Source: Burkholderia diffusa (lineage in GTDB: Bacteria; Pseudomonadota; Gammaproteobacteria; Burkholderiales; Burkholderiaceae). From it: DNA of 64,000 nucleotides. Below, piece by piece: positions 55,696 to 64,000 of this stretch. Every line of letters begins with the position of its first letter. Positions within the stretch are counted from its first letter, which is position 1. Under the pieces are notes generated by a model. The model made no database searches, had not been told where the DNA came from, and saw nothing but the letters and a program-made list of their open reading frames with translations. A program made the translations under genes and the position numbers. The stretch is taken from NCBI RefSeq assembly GCF_902499115.1, contig NZ_CABVPN010000002.1, forward strand, positions 248,001 through 312,000, given 5' to 3'.

Positions 55696-56576
55696 GCGCC
55701 GTCGCGCGCGCCGTCCGGCGTGCGCAGGCCGCTACCCGACGACGCGGACGCACCGCCGGTCCCGTTCGCCCCGCGCGGCGTGCCGACCAGCCCGGCCAGC
55801 CGGGCGCCGAACATCCCGCGCCGCGCGGCCGACAGCGCGATCACCGCGCAGGTCAGCAGGATCAGCACGAACACCAGCCAGCCGAGCGGCGAGCGCAGCC
55901 GCAGGACGTCCGACACCGCGCTGCCGATGCCGTCCACGCGCGTCGTGCGCGCGGCGGCCGGCTGCAGGAACAGCGACACGTTGTCGTACTGCAGCCCTTC
56001 GATGCTGTGCGCGACGAGATCCTTGACCATCGGCGCCATCGCGCGCAGGTCCACGCCGGGCCGGTAGCGGATGTACACGGCCGCCGACGACGGCTTGATC
56101 TTGTCCGCGAGCGGATCGTTCTCCGGAATCACGACCTGCACGCGCGCGACCACCACGCCCTCGATGTCCTGGAGCGTGCGCGACAGGTCCTGCGACACGC
56201 CGTACAGATAGCGCACGCGCTCCTCGGCCGGCGTCGACACGAGCCCCTGCTTCTTGAACAGCTCGCCGAGGCTCGCATAGCTCGGCTTCGGCAGCCCGTT
56301 CGCCTGCAGCACGGTGAGCGCCGACTGCATGTCGCCGTCCGCGACGCTCACCTGCCATGCGTTGCGATCCGACGTGTCGCGCGCGTCGTTGTCCTTCGAC
56401 GCGCTGATGCCCGCATCGCCGAGCACGGCGACCATCTGGTTCGCGTCGCGCTCCGACAGGCCGGAGTACAGCTCCTTCTGGCAGCCGGCCAGCAGCGCGA
56501 GCAGTCCCGCGAGCAGCGCACGCGCTGCCCGGCTGCGCCACGCATGCATGCGCGGCGTCGAATCGATCGTCGTCAT
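55692..56576 (-). CDS. sctJ: Type III secretion inner-ring lipoprotein SctJ
   Basis: A 294-residue lipoprotein: signal peptide with lipobox LLAGC (Cys near residue 32), then QKELYSGLSERDANQMVAVLGDAGI, the standard YscJ/PrgK start, two ring-building domains with VVARVQVVIPENDPLADKIKPSSAAVYIRY, and a C-terminal membrane helix (LGWLVFVLILLTCAVIAL). It forms the inner-membrane ring with SctD. Confidence 0.93.
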   Translation of the reverse strand: MTTIDSTPRMHAWRSRAARALLAGLLALLAGCQKELYSGLSERDANQMVAVLGDAGISASKDNDARDTSDRNAWQVSVADGDMQSALTVLQANGLPKPSYASLGELFKKQGLVSTPAEERVRYLYGVSQDLSRTLQDIEGVVVARVQVVIPENDPLADKIKPSSAAVYIRYRPGVDLRAMAPMVKDLVAHSIEGLQYDNVSLFLQPAAARTTRVDGIGSAVSDVLRLRSPLGWLVFVLILLTCAVIALSAARRGMFGARLAGLVGTPRGANGTGGASASSGSGLRTPDGARDGA

Positions 56577-56629
56577 CGTTTGTCCGCTTCAGGGCGCGCG
56601 GCCGCTTCAGGCACACGCACCGGCCTTCG

Positions 56630-57112
56630 TCACTCCTGCGTCTTCAGCACCGTATGCGTGAAGCCGTTCGCCGCCTGCGCGACCGACAGGCTCAACTGGT
56701 ATTCGGAAATCGTGGTCGTCGCCGTCCACTGGAAATCCATCGCCTTCACCATCGTCATCAGCGGATCGCTGCGGTTGTCCGCCATCGACGTCAGCATCTC
56801 GGTGCGATGCTTGTCGATGTTCGCGTACCGCGTGTCGAGATCGTTGCCGTACGTGCGCAACCGCTCGACCAGCGACGCATGATTCGCCTGCGCGGGTGTC
56901 GCAGGCGTCATCTGCACCGCCGGCGCCGCATCGGCCGGCGCGCGCGACATCGCGACGCCCGACGCCGACGGCGAGCCCGCGGCGGTACCCGGCTGCATCA
57001 ACGCATCGAACTGGCGCACCTGCGCCGGATCGGACGCCGTGCCCGCCTGCTGCACGGCGCCCGCGAGCGCGGCCGCGCCCGGCGGTGCTGCACCTACGCC
57101 TGTTACCGACAT
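56630..57112 (-). CDS. sctI: Type III secretion inner-rod protein SctI
   Basis: A 160-residue protein. Its Ala/Pro-rich N-terminal 70 residues are followed by a helical C-terminus (residues 75-160) with MVKAMDFQWTATTTISEYQLSLSVAQAANGFTHTVLKTQE, a typical inner-rod/HrpB-type ending. The start at 57112 is preceded by AAGGAGGACACGATC; the upstream in-frame start at 57160 has no such site. It lies between the small filament-candidate gene and sctJ, the usual place. Confidence 0.8.
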   Translation of the reverse strand: MSVTGVGAAPPGAAALAGAVQQAGTASDPAQVRQFDALMQPGTAAGSPSASGVAMSRAPADAAPAVQMTPATPAQANHASLVERLRTYGNDLDTRYANIDKHRTEMLTSMADNRSDPLMTMVKAMDFQWTATTTISEYQLSLSVAQAANGFTHTVLKTQE

Positions 57113-57236
57113 GATCGTGTCCTCCTTGACCGGCAGCGCCGGAAACGAGCCGGCCGACACGCACGCGCGCCCCGCCAGGCACCCTGCACGGGCTGCCCGG
57201 GCATGTGGCGTCGCGCGGCGCGGCCGGCGTCCGGCG

Positions 57237-57458
57237 TCATGCGCGGCCGGCGGAACTCAGGTGTTGCGCAACCTGGGCGTTCGCCGTCCCTTCCTGCGCG
57301 GTCACTGCGTTGCTGGTTTCGAACGTCGCGGTCGACTGCTGGACCTGGAAGTTGATCTTCGTCAGTTCGAGCTGCGTCTTGGTCAGGTCGTCCGCCTGCT
57401 GCTGGACCTGGGTCGTGTCGTTCGGACCACCCGTGCTACCGGCTGCTGAGGCACCCAT
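57237..57458 (-). CDS. Small T3SS-locus protein, candidate needle subunit
   Basis: A 73-residue, Gln/Thr/Ala-rich protein with no Cys and no signal. The middle (LTKTQLELTKINFQVQQSTATFETSNAVTAQ) is predicted as a helix-rich hairpin. The start has a strong AAGGAG at good spacing. Its place just before sctI is where needle (SctF) genes lie, and size fits, but it lacks the recognisable SctF C-terminal pattern. It could be the needle, a chaperone of SctI, or a locus-specific protein. Confidence 0.5.
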   Translation of the reverse strand: MGASAAGSTGGPNDTTQVQQQADDLTKTQLELTKINFQVQQSTATFETSNAVTAQEGTANAQVAQHLSSAGRA

Positions 57459-57603
57459 ATTTCGCTCCTTTTGCGTGAAGAACGTCATCCACTTTCCGGC
57501 GGCGGCCCCATGCCCCGCCAGTGACGTGACGCGCCGCATGCATGCGGCGTGTCGCGTAATGCGCGCACCGCGCGACGCGCGATGCGCAAATCCTGTCGCG
57601 ACG

Positions 57604-58962
57604 CTAGTGCGCCGCCTCCTTCGATGCACCAGCGGCCGCGACGGCCGGCGCCGCCGGCGCCTCCTGCAGCAGCGTCGGGCCCGGCACCGGCTGCGCGACG
57701 CCTGCCGCCGCACCGCTCGCGAGCGGCGGCACGGGCGGCGCCGGCGCGCGCTCGGGCGCGCTCGCGGACGGGCCGCCAAGCGGCATCGTGATGCGCTGGC
57801 CGTTGCGCTCGAACACGACTGCGTCCGGACCGATCGACACGACGGTCGGCCCCTCCTTCAGCCGCGCGCCTTCGAAATAGCGGCTGCCGTCCGCCATCTC
57901 GATGTAGCGCTGGTCGCCGTCGCCCGCGAATACCGTCGTGATCTCCGGAATCCCCGCGACGCCGCCGAGCGTCGTCGCGGTGCGTGGCGCGGCGGCATCG
58001 GCGTCGCGCACGTGGTCCACCACCTCGAGCGCCGGACGCGCGTCCTTCATGTAGTTGCGGATGCGCGGCTCGATCTGCGCGCGCTCGGCCGCGCCCGTCA
58101 ATTCGATCCGGCCGCGGCCGAGATACGCGACCGTCAGCGCCGTGTCGCTGAAATAGGTCTGCGCGGTCGCGACCAGGTCGCTGACCACGTAGATGTTGCC
58201 GAGCGCCGCGTTGTCGACGCCCGCGACGATCTGCGCGACGCGTTCGCGCGCGGCCGGATCGCTCACGTAGCCCGACACGATTACGCCGTCGTCGCGCGGC
58301 GCGACGGCCAGCTCCGGATACGCGTGCAGCAGTTGCTGCAGCCGGTGCGTGCGCGCGAGCACCGATTCGTGCTGCCACGGCAGGCGCCCGGACCAGGTGA
58401 CGAAGCCGTAGCCGAGCGCGCCCAGCAGCACGCCGAGCCACAGCGCGACCAGCGCGATCACGAGCCGCCGGCTGCCGAGGCGGCGCAGCCCGCCTGCGAG
58501 CCAGCCGAGCCACGCGGCCTCGCGCGCGGTATCCGGCGCACCGGTCTCATCCGGCAGCGCGACGCTCGCCTGCGCGTGCCGCGCGATGCCGAGCCGGATC
58601 GAGCCGACCGTCACGACGTCATGCGGCGTCAGCGAGCGGCGGCCCGCGCCGAGCGGCTCGTCGTTGAACAGCACCGGCGCCCCGCCGTCGCCGCCGTGGT
58701 TCTGCACCGTCACCGCGAGCGCGCCGACCTGCAGGCACACCTGTTTCGCGCCGATCTCGCGATCGGGCAGGATCACTTCGCAGTCGGCCGCGGTGCCGAC
58801 CCAGTTCGCGCCGCGCGCGAGCGACATCGTGCGGCCGTACATCGGCCCGCTCAGGAAGCACAGGTTCCACGGCGACACGAGCGCGGCCGACCCGGCCGCG
58901 GCGCCTCCCGCACCGCCGGGCAATGCGCCGTCGCCGTGCGGATCAATGATGGTCGTCGACAT
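57604..58962 (-). CDS. sctD: Type III secretion inner-membrane ring protein SctD
   Basis: A 452-residue bitopic protein. Residues 30-125 form the cytoplasmic FHA-like domain (FLSGPMYGRTMSLARGANWVGTAADCEVILPD), a single membrane helix lies near 168-188, and the periplasmic part holds BON/ring-building repeats. The C-terminal 50 residues are Ala/Pro-rich. GGAG precedes the start. It overlaps sctC by 20 bases. Confidence 0.9.
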   Translation of the reverse strand: MSTTIIDPHGDGALPGGAGGAAAGSAALVSPWNLCFLSGPMYGRTMSLARGANWVGTAADCEVILPDREIGAKQVCLQVGALAVTVQNHGGDGGAPVLFNDEPLGAGRRSLTPHDVVTVGSIRLGIARHAQASVALPDETGAPDTAREAAWLGWLAGGLRRLGSRRLVIALVALWLGVLLGALGYGFVTWSGRLPWQHESVLARTHRLQQLLHAYPELAVAPRDDGVIVSGYVSDPAARERVAQIVAGVDNAALGNIYVVSDLVATAQTYFSDTALTVAYLGRGRIELTGAAERAQIEPRIRNYMKDARPALEVVDHVRDADAAAPRTATTLGGVAGIPEITTVFAGDGDQRYIEMADGSRYFEGARLKEGPTVVSIGPDAVVFERNGQRITMPLGGPSASAPERAPAPPVPPLASGAAAGVAQPVPGPTLLQEAPAAPAVAAAGASKEAAH

Positions 58963-60982
58963 GAGTGGACGCTCCTGCGGTCGTCGCCACGGGCTGCGCG
59001 GCCGAATCCTTCGGCGGCGGCAGCGCAGGCGGGCCGAACTTCGTGCCGGGCAGCGGCGCGGGCGTGAGCGGCACCGCGATGTCGTTGTCCGGCGGACGGT
59101 ACATCGACGTGCCGTTCGAACCGGCCGGCCCGTCCGCGCCCGGATTCACCGGCGAGCCGTCGGGCGCATACATCGACGCGGTCGTCACCACGCGCGGCGT
59201 CAGCAGGTAGAACCGCTCCATGTGGTTGCCCGACTTGTCGGTGTACTTGAACAGGTTGCCGATCAGCGGGATGTCGGACAGCCACGGCACGCCGCTCTTG
59301 TTCAGCCTCACCTCGTCGTCGTTGAAGCCCGCGATCAGCAGGCTCTTGCCTTCGTCGATCATCGTCTTGGTGACGATGTTGCGCTGCTGGATCACCGGCA
59401 CGTTCGACACGGCCTGCCCCGGCACGATGTTGCCGTCCTGGATGTCGATCGACATCATCACGCTCTGCGGGTTGCCGGAGACGGCGGCCGCGTTGCGGAT
59501 CGCCTCGTCGACGATCATCGGCGTCACCTTGATGCTCGTGCCGGTCGTCACGCTGTACAGCGACGAATCCTGGTAACCCTGCACCTGCACGTAGAACTGC
59601 GTCAGGTTCTCGAGAATGGCCTCGGTGTTGTCGAGCGCGAGCACCTTCGGCTTCGATCGCAGCTGCGCCTGCCCCTTCTGCGCGAGCGCGTTCACGCGCG
59701 TGAGCAGGTAGTTGCGCAACGAGCCGCCGATCGACGCGGTCAGCGCGATCCCGGTCGGCATGAAGGCGCCCGTCTGCCCGGTTTCCGACGTGCCGATGCC
59801 GAACGTCAGCGGCGGATTGCCGGCGCCGTTGAACTGCGTGTTGCCGTTCAGCGGATTCTGGCCGTTGCCGATCTGCACGTCGCCGTGCGTCGTGTGCAGG
59901 CGCCAGTCGATCCCGAGGCTGTCGAGCGAATCCTCGTTGATGTCGATGATCGTCACGTTGATCTCGACGATGCGCGGCCGCTCGTCGAGCTGGTTGATCA
60001 GCGACTGGTAGCGGTACATGTTCTCCGGCAGGTCGCGCACGATCACCGCATTGATCGCCGGATCGGCAACGATCTGCGGCAGCGTGTCGCCACCGCCGCC
60101 GCTCGAGAACGGCGAGAAGCCGCCCGCGCTGCTGTCCGCCGCGCCATAGCCGCCCTGGCGCGCGCCGCCGGACATGTCCGGGAAGTCGAGCCGCGGCACG
60201 GCGATCGTCAGCCCCGAGCCGAGCTTCACCTGACGCGCGGCCTGCCCGAGCGGCGTGCTCGACGGCAGTTCGCTCGTGCCGCCGCCCCTGCCGAACAGCC
60301 GGCGCAGGATCGTCGCGACACCCGGCACCGTCACTTCCTTGCCCGAGCGGTTGATCGTGAAGTCGGACGCCCAGCCGTACCTGAGGCGGAAAGCGCGGAT
60401 GTCCGCATGCGCGCCGTTCGCCGACGGATCGCCGACCGAGCCGACCGCCTGCCGCACGAGCTCCACGTAGCGGCGCGGGCCGGCCACGTATACGCTGTTC
60501 GCGCGGTCGTTGATCACGAGCGTGTAGCGCTTGTCGGGAATCTGCATCGCCTGCAGCGCGCGCCCGATCTCGCCGGCCGCGTTCGGCGGGATCGGGATCA
60601 TCTGCGTCTGCGACTGGTCGGCCGGGTCGACGTACAGAAACGAGCCGTCGTAGTACCACGTGAGCCCGTAGGTCGAGCAGATCGTGTCGAGCGTCTGCTG
60701 CGGCGTGCCCGAGAAGCGGCCGCTGATCACGCCGTCGACCTTCGGGTCGACCACGGCCGTCACGCCCTGCGACGATGCGAGCTCGCGAATGAAGTCACCG
60801 ATCTTCTTGCCGTTCGCGACGATCGTAAACGGCTTGTTGCGCCAGCGCAGGTCCGCCGCGCGCGCCGGCTGCGCGACCGTCATGCACAGCGATGCCGTGA
60901 GCAGCGCGGTCGCGCACATGGCGAGCGCGGCCCGTTGCAGGCGGCGCGGTTGAAACCGGATCGGGGTGACGCGTCGGCGCAT
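58943..60982 (-). CDS. sctC: Type III secretion outer-membrane secretin SctC
   Basis: A 679-residue secretin. An Arg-rich signal peptide (cleavage after QPARA, about residue 42) is followed by N0/N1 domains (RWRNKPFTIVANGKKIGDFIREL; GLTWYYDGSFLYVDP), the N3 repeat, and the secretin pore (SLGIDWRLHTTHGD, SKPKVLALDNTEAILENLTQFYV, VPWLSDIPLIGNLFKY). The ATG at 60982 overlaps the sctS stop (TGATG). The C-terminus is Pro/His-rich; no separate pilotin gene was recognised. Confidence 0.94.
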   Translation of the reverse strand: MRRRVTPIRFQPRRLQRAALAMCATALLTASLCMTVAQPARAADLRWRNKPFTIVANGKKIGDFIRELASSQGVTAVVDPKVDGVISGRFSGTPQQTLDTICSTYGLTWYYDGSFLYVDPADQSQTQMIPIPPNAAGEIGRALQAMQIPDKRYTLVINDRANSVYVAGPRRYVELVRQAVGSVGDPSANGAHADIRAFRLRYGWASDFTINRSGKEVTVPGVATILRRLFGRGGGTSELPSSTPLGQAARQVKLGSGLTIAVPRLDFPDMSGGARQGGYGAADSSAGGFSPFSSGGGGDTLPQIVADPAINAVIVRDLPENMYRYQSLINQLDERPRIVEINVTIIDINEDSLDSLGIDWRLHTTHGDVQIGNGQNPLNGNTQFNGAGNPPLTFGIGTSETGQTGAFMPTGIALTASIGGSLRNYLLTRVNALAQKGQAQLRSKPKVLALDNTEAILENLTQFYVQVQGYQDSSLYSVTTGTSIKVTPMIVDEAIRNAAAVSGNPQSVMMSIDIQDGNIVPGQAVSNVPVIQQRNIVTKTMIDEGKSLLIAGFNDDEVRLNKSGVPWLSDIPLIGNLFKYTDKSGNHMERFYLLTPRVVTTASMYAPDGSPVNPGADGPAGSNGTSMYRPPDNDIAVPLTPAPLPGTKFGPPALPPPKDSAAQPVATTAGASTHVDDHH

Positions 60983-61260
60983 CAAAGCACTCCTGTGGAA
61001 GAAACGAACATGCGTTCAAGCGCCTGCTGCGCGAAGCGCAGCACCTCGCTGCCGAGCCAGCCCGACAGCAGCACGAGCGCGACCATCACGGCGATCAGTC
61101 GCACCGCGATGCCGATATTGGCGTCCTGCACCTGCGTGACCGCTTGCAGGATCGCGACCACGAGGCCGGTGACGGTGGCGATCAGCACGATCGGCAGCGA
61201 CAGCAGCAGCACCAGCATCAGCGCCTGCCGGGTCAGGTCGAGGATCGTCGAGCTCGTCAT
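60982..61260 (-). CDS. sctS: Type III secretion export-gate protein SctS
   Basis: A 92-residue protein of the FliQ/YscS family with two helices: LDLTRQALMLVLLLSLPIVLIATVTGLVVAILQAVTQVQDANI then IAVMVALVLLSGWLGSEVL. The LPI / TQVQD segment is diagnostic. The ATG overlaps the sctV stop. Confidence 0.93.
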   Translation of the reverse strand: MTSSTILDLTRQALMLVLLLSLPIVLIATVTGLVVAILQAVTQVQDANIGIAVRLIAVMVALVLLSGWLGSEVLRFAQQALERMFVSSTGVL

Positions 61261-63470
61261 TGCGCGACTCCCGGCGCGCGCACGCCGGCGCCCGCGCCGA
61301 GCGTGCCGTCGTCGGGCGGATTCTTCACCCAGCCGACCGTATGCAGTTGCACGTCCTCCTCGACCTCCTGGTACGACAGCACCGCGAGTTCGGGCAGCAC
61401 CGGCTGCAGGATCGTCTTCACGTAGCGACGCGCGCCGAGCGCGACCATCACCGCGAGCCGCGCGGCGCCTTGCGGGTTGCCATGGCCGCCTGCGCCGGCC
61501 GCCTGCGCCGACGTCGCGGCCTGCACGATCGCGCGCACCTGTTCGCCGATGTCCTGCTTGATCGCGCTCGACAGCGCGAGGAAATTGCCCTGCTTCGTGC
61601 GCATGACCGCGTTCTCGATCCGCTCCTGCAGGTTCTGCTCGAACAGCACGACGCGCAGCTGCCGCGTCGCGCCCGCATGACGATCGGTGATCATCCGGCG
61701 CAGGTCGACGCGCACCAGCTCGACCAGCGCGATCACGTCGTCCGGCTCGTTCGGCGCCCACGTGATGAGGCTTTCGAAAATCACGCGCAGGTTTCGGATC
61801 GGCACCTGTTCGGCAAGCAGCCGGCGCAGCACCTCGGTCACGCGCTGCAGCGGCACGAGCCGCGTCAGTTCCCCGACGAGTTCGGGATGCTCGCGGCGCA
61901 CCAGGTGCACGAGCGCTTGCGTTTCCTGGATGCCGATCAGCTCGTCCGCATGCTGGCGCACGATCTGTTCGACGTGCGCGGCGAGCGCGCCTTCGCTCGT
62001 CAGCCACTTGCCGTCCGGCGCCGCGCCGTCTGGCTTGATCCACAGCGCGGTCGCGAACGGGCCGAACGCCTCGGCCGGCTGGCGCTCCGCGCGCTCAGGC
62101 AGCGGCGCGACGCCGTCCCACAGCAGCCAGCCCGGCTTCAGCGCGCCATGCGCCGCAAGCACGTCCTGCAGATAGATCCGGTACGTGCCGGCCGCTGCGC
62201 CCTCGTCGTCGTTCAGCGTGATGCGCGGAAATACCGTGCCGATATCCGCGTCGACGCGCGCCTTCGCGCTCGACAGCGCGGTCTGCAGCTGCGCAAGGTT
62301 CAGCGTCGTGCGCAGGTCGTCCGACAGCGACACCGCGATCAGCGACGTGACGCCCGCCGCATGCGACACCTTCGCGGGCTGGCCGTCGTCGGTCGCGCCG
62401 ATGCGGCCCGCGATATGAATCAGGTTGAAGCTCGGCGCGGTCGTCTTGCGCTTCAGCTGCGTGAATGCGAACGCGCCGAGGCCAAACGCGATCAGCGCGA
62501 ACGACCACTTCGGAAAACCGGGCACGACGAGGAAGCCGGCCAGCACCAGCGCCGCGATCAGCAGCGCGCGCGGATGCGCGCCGAGCTGCTCGCCCAGTTG
62601 TTCGCCGAGCTGGCGCTGCCGCGTGTCGCGCGTCGCGACGCGCGTCGTCACGATGCCGGCCGCGATCGACACCAGCAGCGACGGGATTTGCGACGCCATC
62701 CCGTCGCCGACCGTCAGGATCGCGTAACGTTGCAGCGCCTCGCCGATGTCCATGCCGTGCATCAGCGTGCCGACCGCGATGCCCGCGACGATGTTGATGA
62801 ACGCGATCACGAGGCCCGCGATCGCGTCGCCCTTCACGAACTTCATCGCGCCGTCCATCGCGCCGTGCATCTGCGATTCCTGTTCGAGCTTCTCGCGACG
62901 CTCGCGCGCTTCGTCGGCGCTGATGATCCCCGCGCGCAGGTCCGCGTCGATGCTCATCTGCTTGCCCGGCATCGCATCGAGCGAGAAGCGCGCACCGACT
63001 TCGGCGACCCGCTCGGAGCCCTTCGCGATCACGATGAACTGCACGACGGCGATCACGAGGAACACCACGCCGCCCACCACGACGTTGTTGCCGACCACGA
63101 GCCGGCCGAACGCGTCGATCACGTGGCCCGCGTTCGCGTGCAGCAGGATCAGCTTGCACGACGCGATGTTCAGCGCAAGCCGGAACAGTGTCGTAAACAG
63201 CAGCAGTGCGGGAAACGACGAGAAGCTGACGGCCGAAGGCACGTAAGTCGACACCGTCAGCAACACGACGCTGGCGGCGAGATTCAGCGAGATCATCCCG
63301 TCGAGCGCGGCTTGCGGCAGCGGCAGGATGAACAGCGCGACCACCGACACGATGAACGCGGCGAGAAACAGGTCGGCGCGCGGCGATGCCCCGAGACGTC
63401 GCCCGGACACGCTGCGGGCGGCGGAAAAGATCCGCTGCCAGTCGCGAGGGAGCGCCTTCGGTTCTGCCAT
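61257..63470 (-). CDS. sctV: Type III secretion export-gate protein SctV
   Basis: A 737-residue FlhA/LcrD-family protein. Eight membrane helices (about residues 25-320) include the highly conserved FRLALNIASCKLILLHANAGHVIDAFG, ARFSLDAMPGKQMSIDADLRAGII (the FHIPEP-type loop) and GDGMASQIPSLLVSIAAGIVTTR. The C-terminal half is the cytoplasmic nonameric ring. The start at 63470 (MAEPKALPRDW) was chosen; the upstream frame to 63584 is Arg-rich. It is the first gene of the minus-strand arm. Confidence 0.95.
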   Translation of the reverse strand: MAEPKALPRDWQRIFSAARSVSGRRLGASPRADLFLAAFIVSVVALFILPLPQAALDGMISLNLAASVVLLTVSTYVPSAVSFSSFPALLLFTTLFRLALNIASCKLILLHANAGHVIDAFGRLVVGNNVVVGGVVFLVIAVVQFIVIAKGSERVAEVGARFSLDAMPGKQMSIDADLRAGIISADEARERREKLEQESQMHGAMDGAMKFVKGDAIAGLVIAFINIVAGIAVGTLMHGMDIGEALQRYAILTVGDGMASQIPSLLVSIAAGIVTTRVATRDTRQRQLGEQLGEQLGAHPRALLIAALVLAGFLVVPGFPKWSFALIAFGLGAFAFTQLKRKTTAPSFNLIHIAGRIGATDDGQPAKVSHAAGVTSLIAVSLSDDLRTTLNLAQLQTALSSAKARVDADIGTVFPRITLNDDEGAAAGTYRIYLQDVLAAHGALKPGWLLWDGVAPLPERAERQPAEAFGPFATALWIKPDGAAPDGKWLTSEGALAAHVEQIVRQHADELIGIQETQALVHLVRREHPELVGELTRLVPLQRVTEVLRRLLAEQVPIRNLRVIFESLITWAPNEPDDVIALVELVRVDLRRMITDRHAGATRQLRVVLFEQNLQERIENAVMRTKQGNFLALSSAIKQDIGEQVRAIVQAATSAQAAGAGGHGNPQGAARLAVMVALGARRYVKTILQPVLPELAVLSYQEVEEDVQLHTVGWVKNPPDDGTLGAGAGVRAPGVAQ

Positions 63471-63708
63471 CGTGCCGTCGTCCTGTCGTTGTCGCCGGCG
63501 GGCACGGGCCGTCATGCCCCGTGTCGCGCGGACCGTTGAATGGGACGAGTGTAGCGACGCGACACCGCGCAAAAAGGGATGCACCTCGTAGCGGCGCGGC
63601 GGTTTTTCGGTGACGATCGGATCCGACTACGAAACCCGGCGGCGCCTGCTCGCGCGCATCGCCGGAACCGCTTCCATCGCGCGGCGGGCGCCGCGCGCGC
63701 AGACAGGG

Positions 63709-64000
63709 TCAGGACTCCAGACGGCGTGCGGCGAGATACGCGAGCTGCGCGCGATTCCGGACGTTGAAGAGTTTTTCGAGCGAACGGATGTGGTGACCGA
63801 CCTTGTGCAGCGACGTGCGCAGCGCGCTCGCGATCTCCTGGTCGGACAGCCCGTGCACGAGGCGCTCGAGCACCTGCTGCTGCTCGTCGCCCAGCGCGAA
63901 GCCGCGCATGCGCGCGATGCGCGCCTCGAGAAACGGCAGCGCGACGCGATGCACGGCGAGGCTCACCGCCAGCGCGCCGCCGATCACGCGATCGTCGATC
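63709..64000 (-). CDS. LuxR-type transcriptional regulator, C-terminal part (partial)
   Basis: The reading frame is open to the right end of the window. The last 65 residues are a LuxR helix-turn-helix (FALGDEQQQVLERLVHGLSDQEIASALRTSLHKVGHHIRSLEKLFNVRNRAQLAYLA). The N-terminal sensor part is outside. It is on the same strand as the sctV arm, 238 bases upstream of its start, and is a natural candidate regulator. Confidence 0.75.
   Translation of the reverse strand, partial: IDDRVIGGALAVSLAVHRVALPFLEARIARMRGFALGDEQQQVLERLVHGLSDQEIASALRTSLHKVGHHIRSLEKLFNVRNRAQLAYLAARRLES

Noticed and set aside
58586..61561. Open frame of 991 codons on the plus strand opposite sctD/sctC
   Set aside because: Antisense to confirmed T3SS genes and compositionally a shadow (Arg/His/Asp-rich).
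61260..63539. Open frame of 759 codons on the plus strand opposite sctV
   Set aside because: Antisense shadow of sctV; no protein-like segments.

Overview
The window looks like a high-GC beta-proteobacterial chromosome, most likely Burkholderia and probably the B. cepacia complex. This is an inference from the very high third-position GC, the gene families present (a long aspartate carbamoyltransferase, the receptor/Sel1/PiuC iron trio, many LysR and AraC regulators, a VpsR-type activator) and the type III secretion locus. The many accessory and regulatory genes suit a secondary replicon. I saw no rRNA, tRNA, CRISPR array, intact insertion sequence, integrase or attachment site.

Layout. 1-12.9 kb: small metabolic and transport genes, most paired with a divergent regulator: LysR beside a reductase, LysR beside a DHA2 exporter, AraC beside MoaF/SDR. 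Two small acidic proteins of possible immunity type also lie here. 12.9-15.1 kb: an entericidin-like lipoprotein, an aspartate carbamoyltransferase with an N-terminal helix-turn-helix segment and a promoter palindrome, and a decayed FitB-type PIN toxin frameshifted by an 8-bp tandem duplication. 15.2-20.3 kb: a TonB siderophore receptor, Sel1 protein and PiuC operon, a MocA-like nucleotidyltransferase and a 47-residue Pro/Asp-rich protein. 20.4-28.5 kb: a complete polyol/sugar-alcohol locus on the minus strand (AraC, binding protein, ABC ATPase, permease, Zn-alcohol dehydrogenase, FGGY kinase, SDR). 28.7-33.2 kb: ketopantoate reductase-like protein, chemoreceptor, LuxR-type regulator, conserved unknown protein.

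33.2-40.5 kb: a sigma-54 activator with a VpsR-like N-terminus lies downstream of five consecutive genes for exported proteins of no recognised function. Two of these are Gly/Ser/Thr-rich and lack Lys and Arg once mature. A long AT-rich region without convincing genes lies upstream. This is the best candidate here for an undescribed surface or matrix system. 40.5-44.3 kb: an AraC regulator divergent from a two-gene Tat-exported molybdenum hydroxylase (iorAB type).

44.7-64 kb: a type III secretion system in two arms. The minus-strand arm runs sctV-S-C-D-(small protein)-I-J-K-L-N-O-T-U with many start/stop overlaps. The plus-strand arm holds a lone winged-helix regulator, sctQ, sctR and a lytic transglycosylase. 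An asparagine synthetase gene sits between the arms. SctU lacks the NPTH autocleavage motif (YSSS in its place), which is unexpected for this family. No SctP, SctW, translocon or effector gene is recognisable in the window. A LuxR-type regulator runs off the right end.
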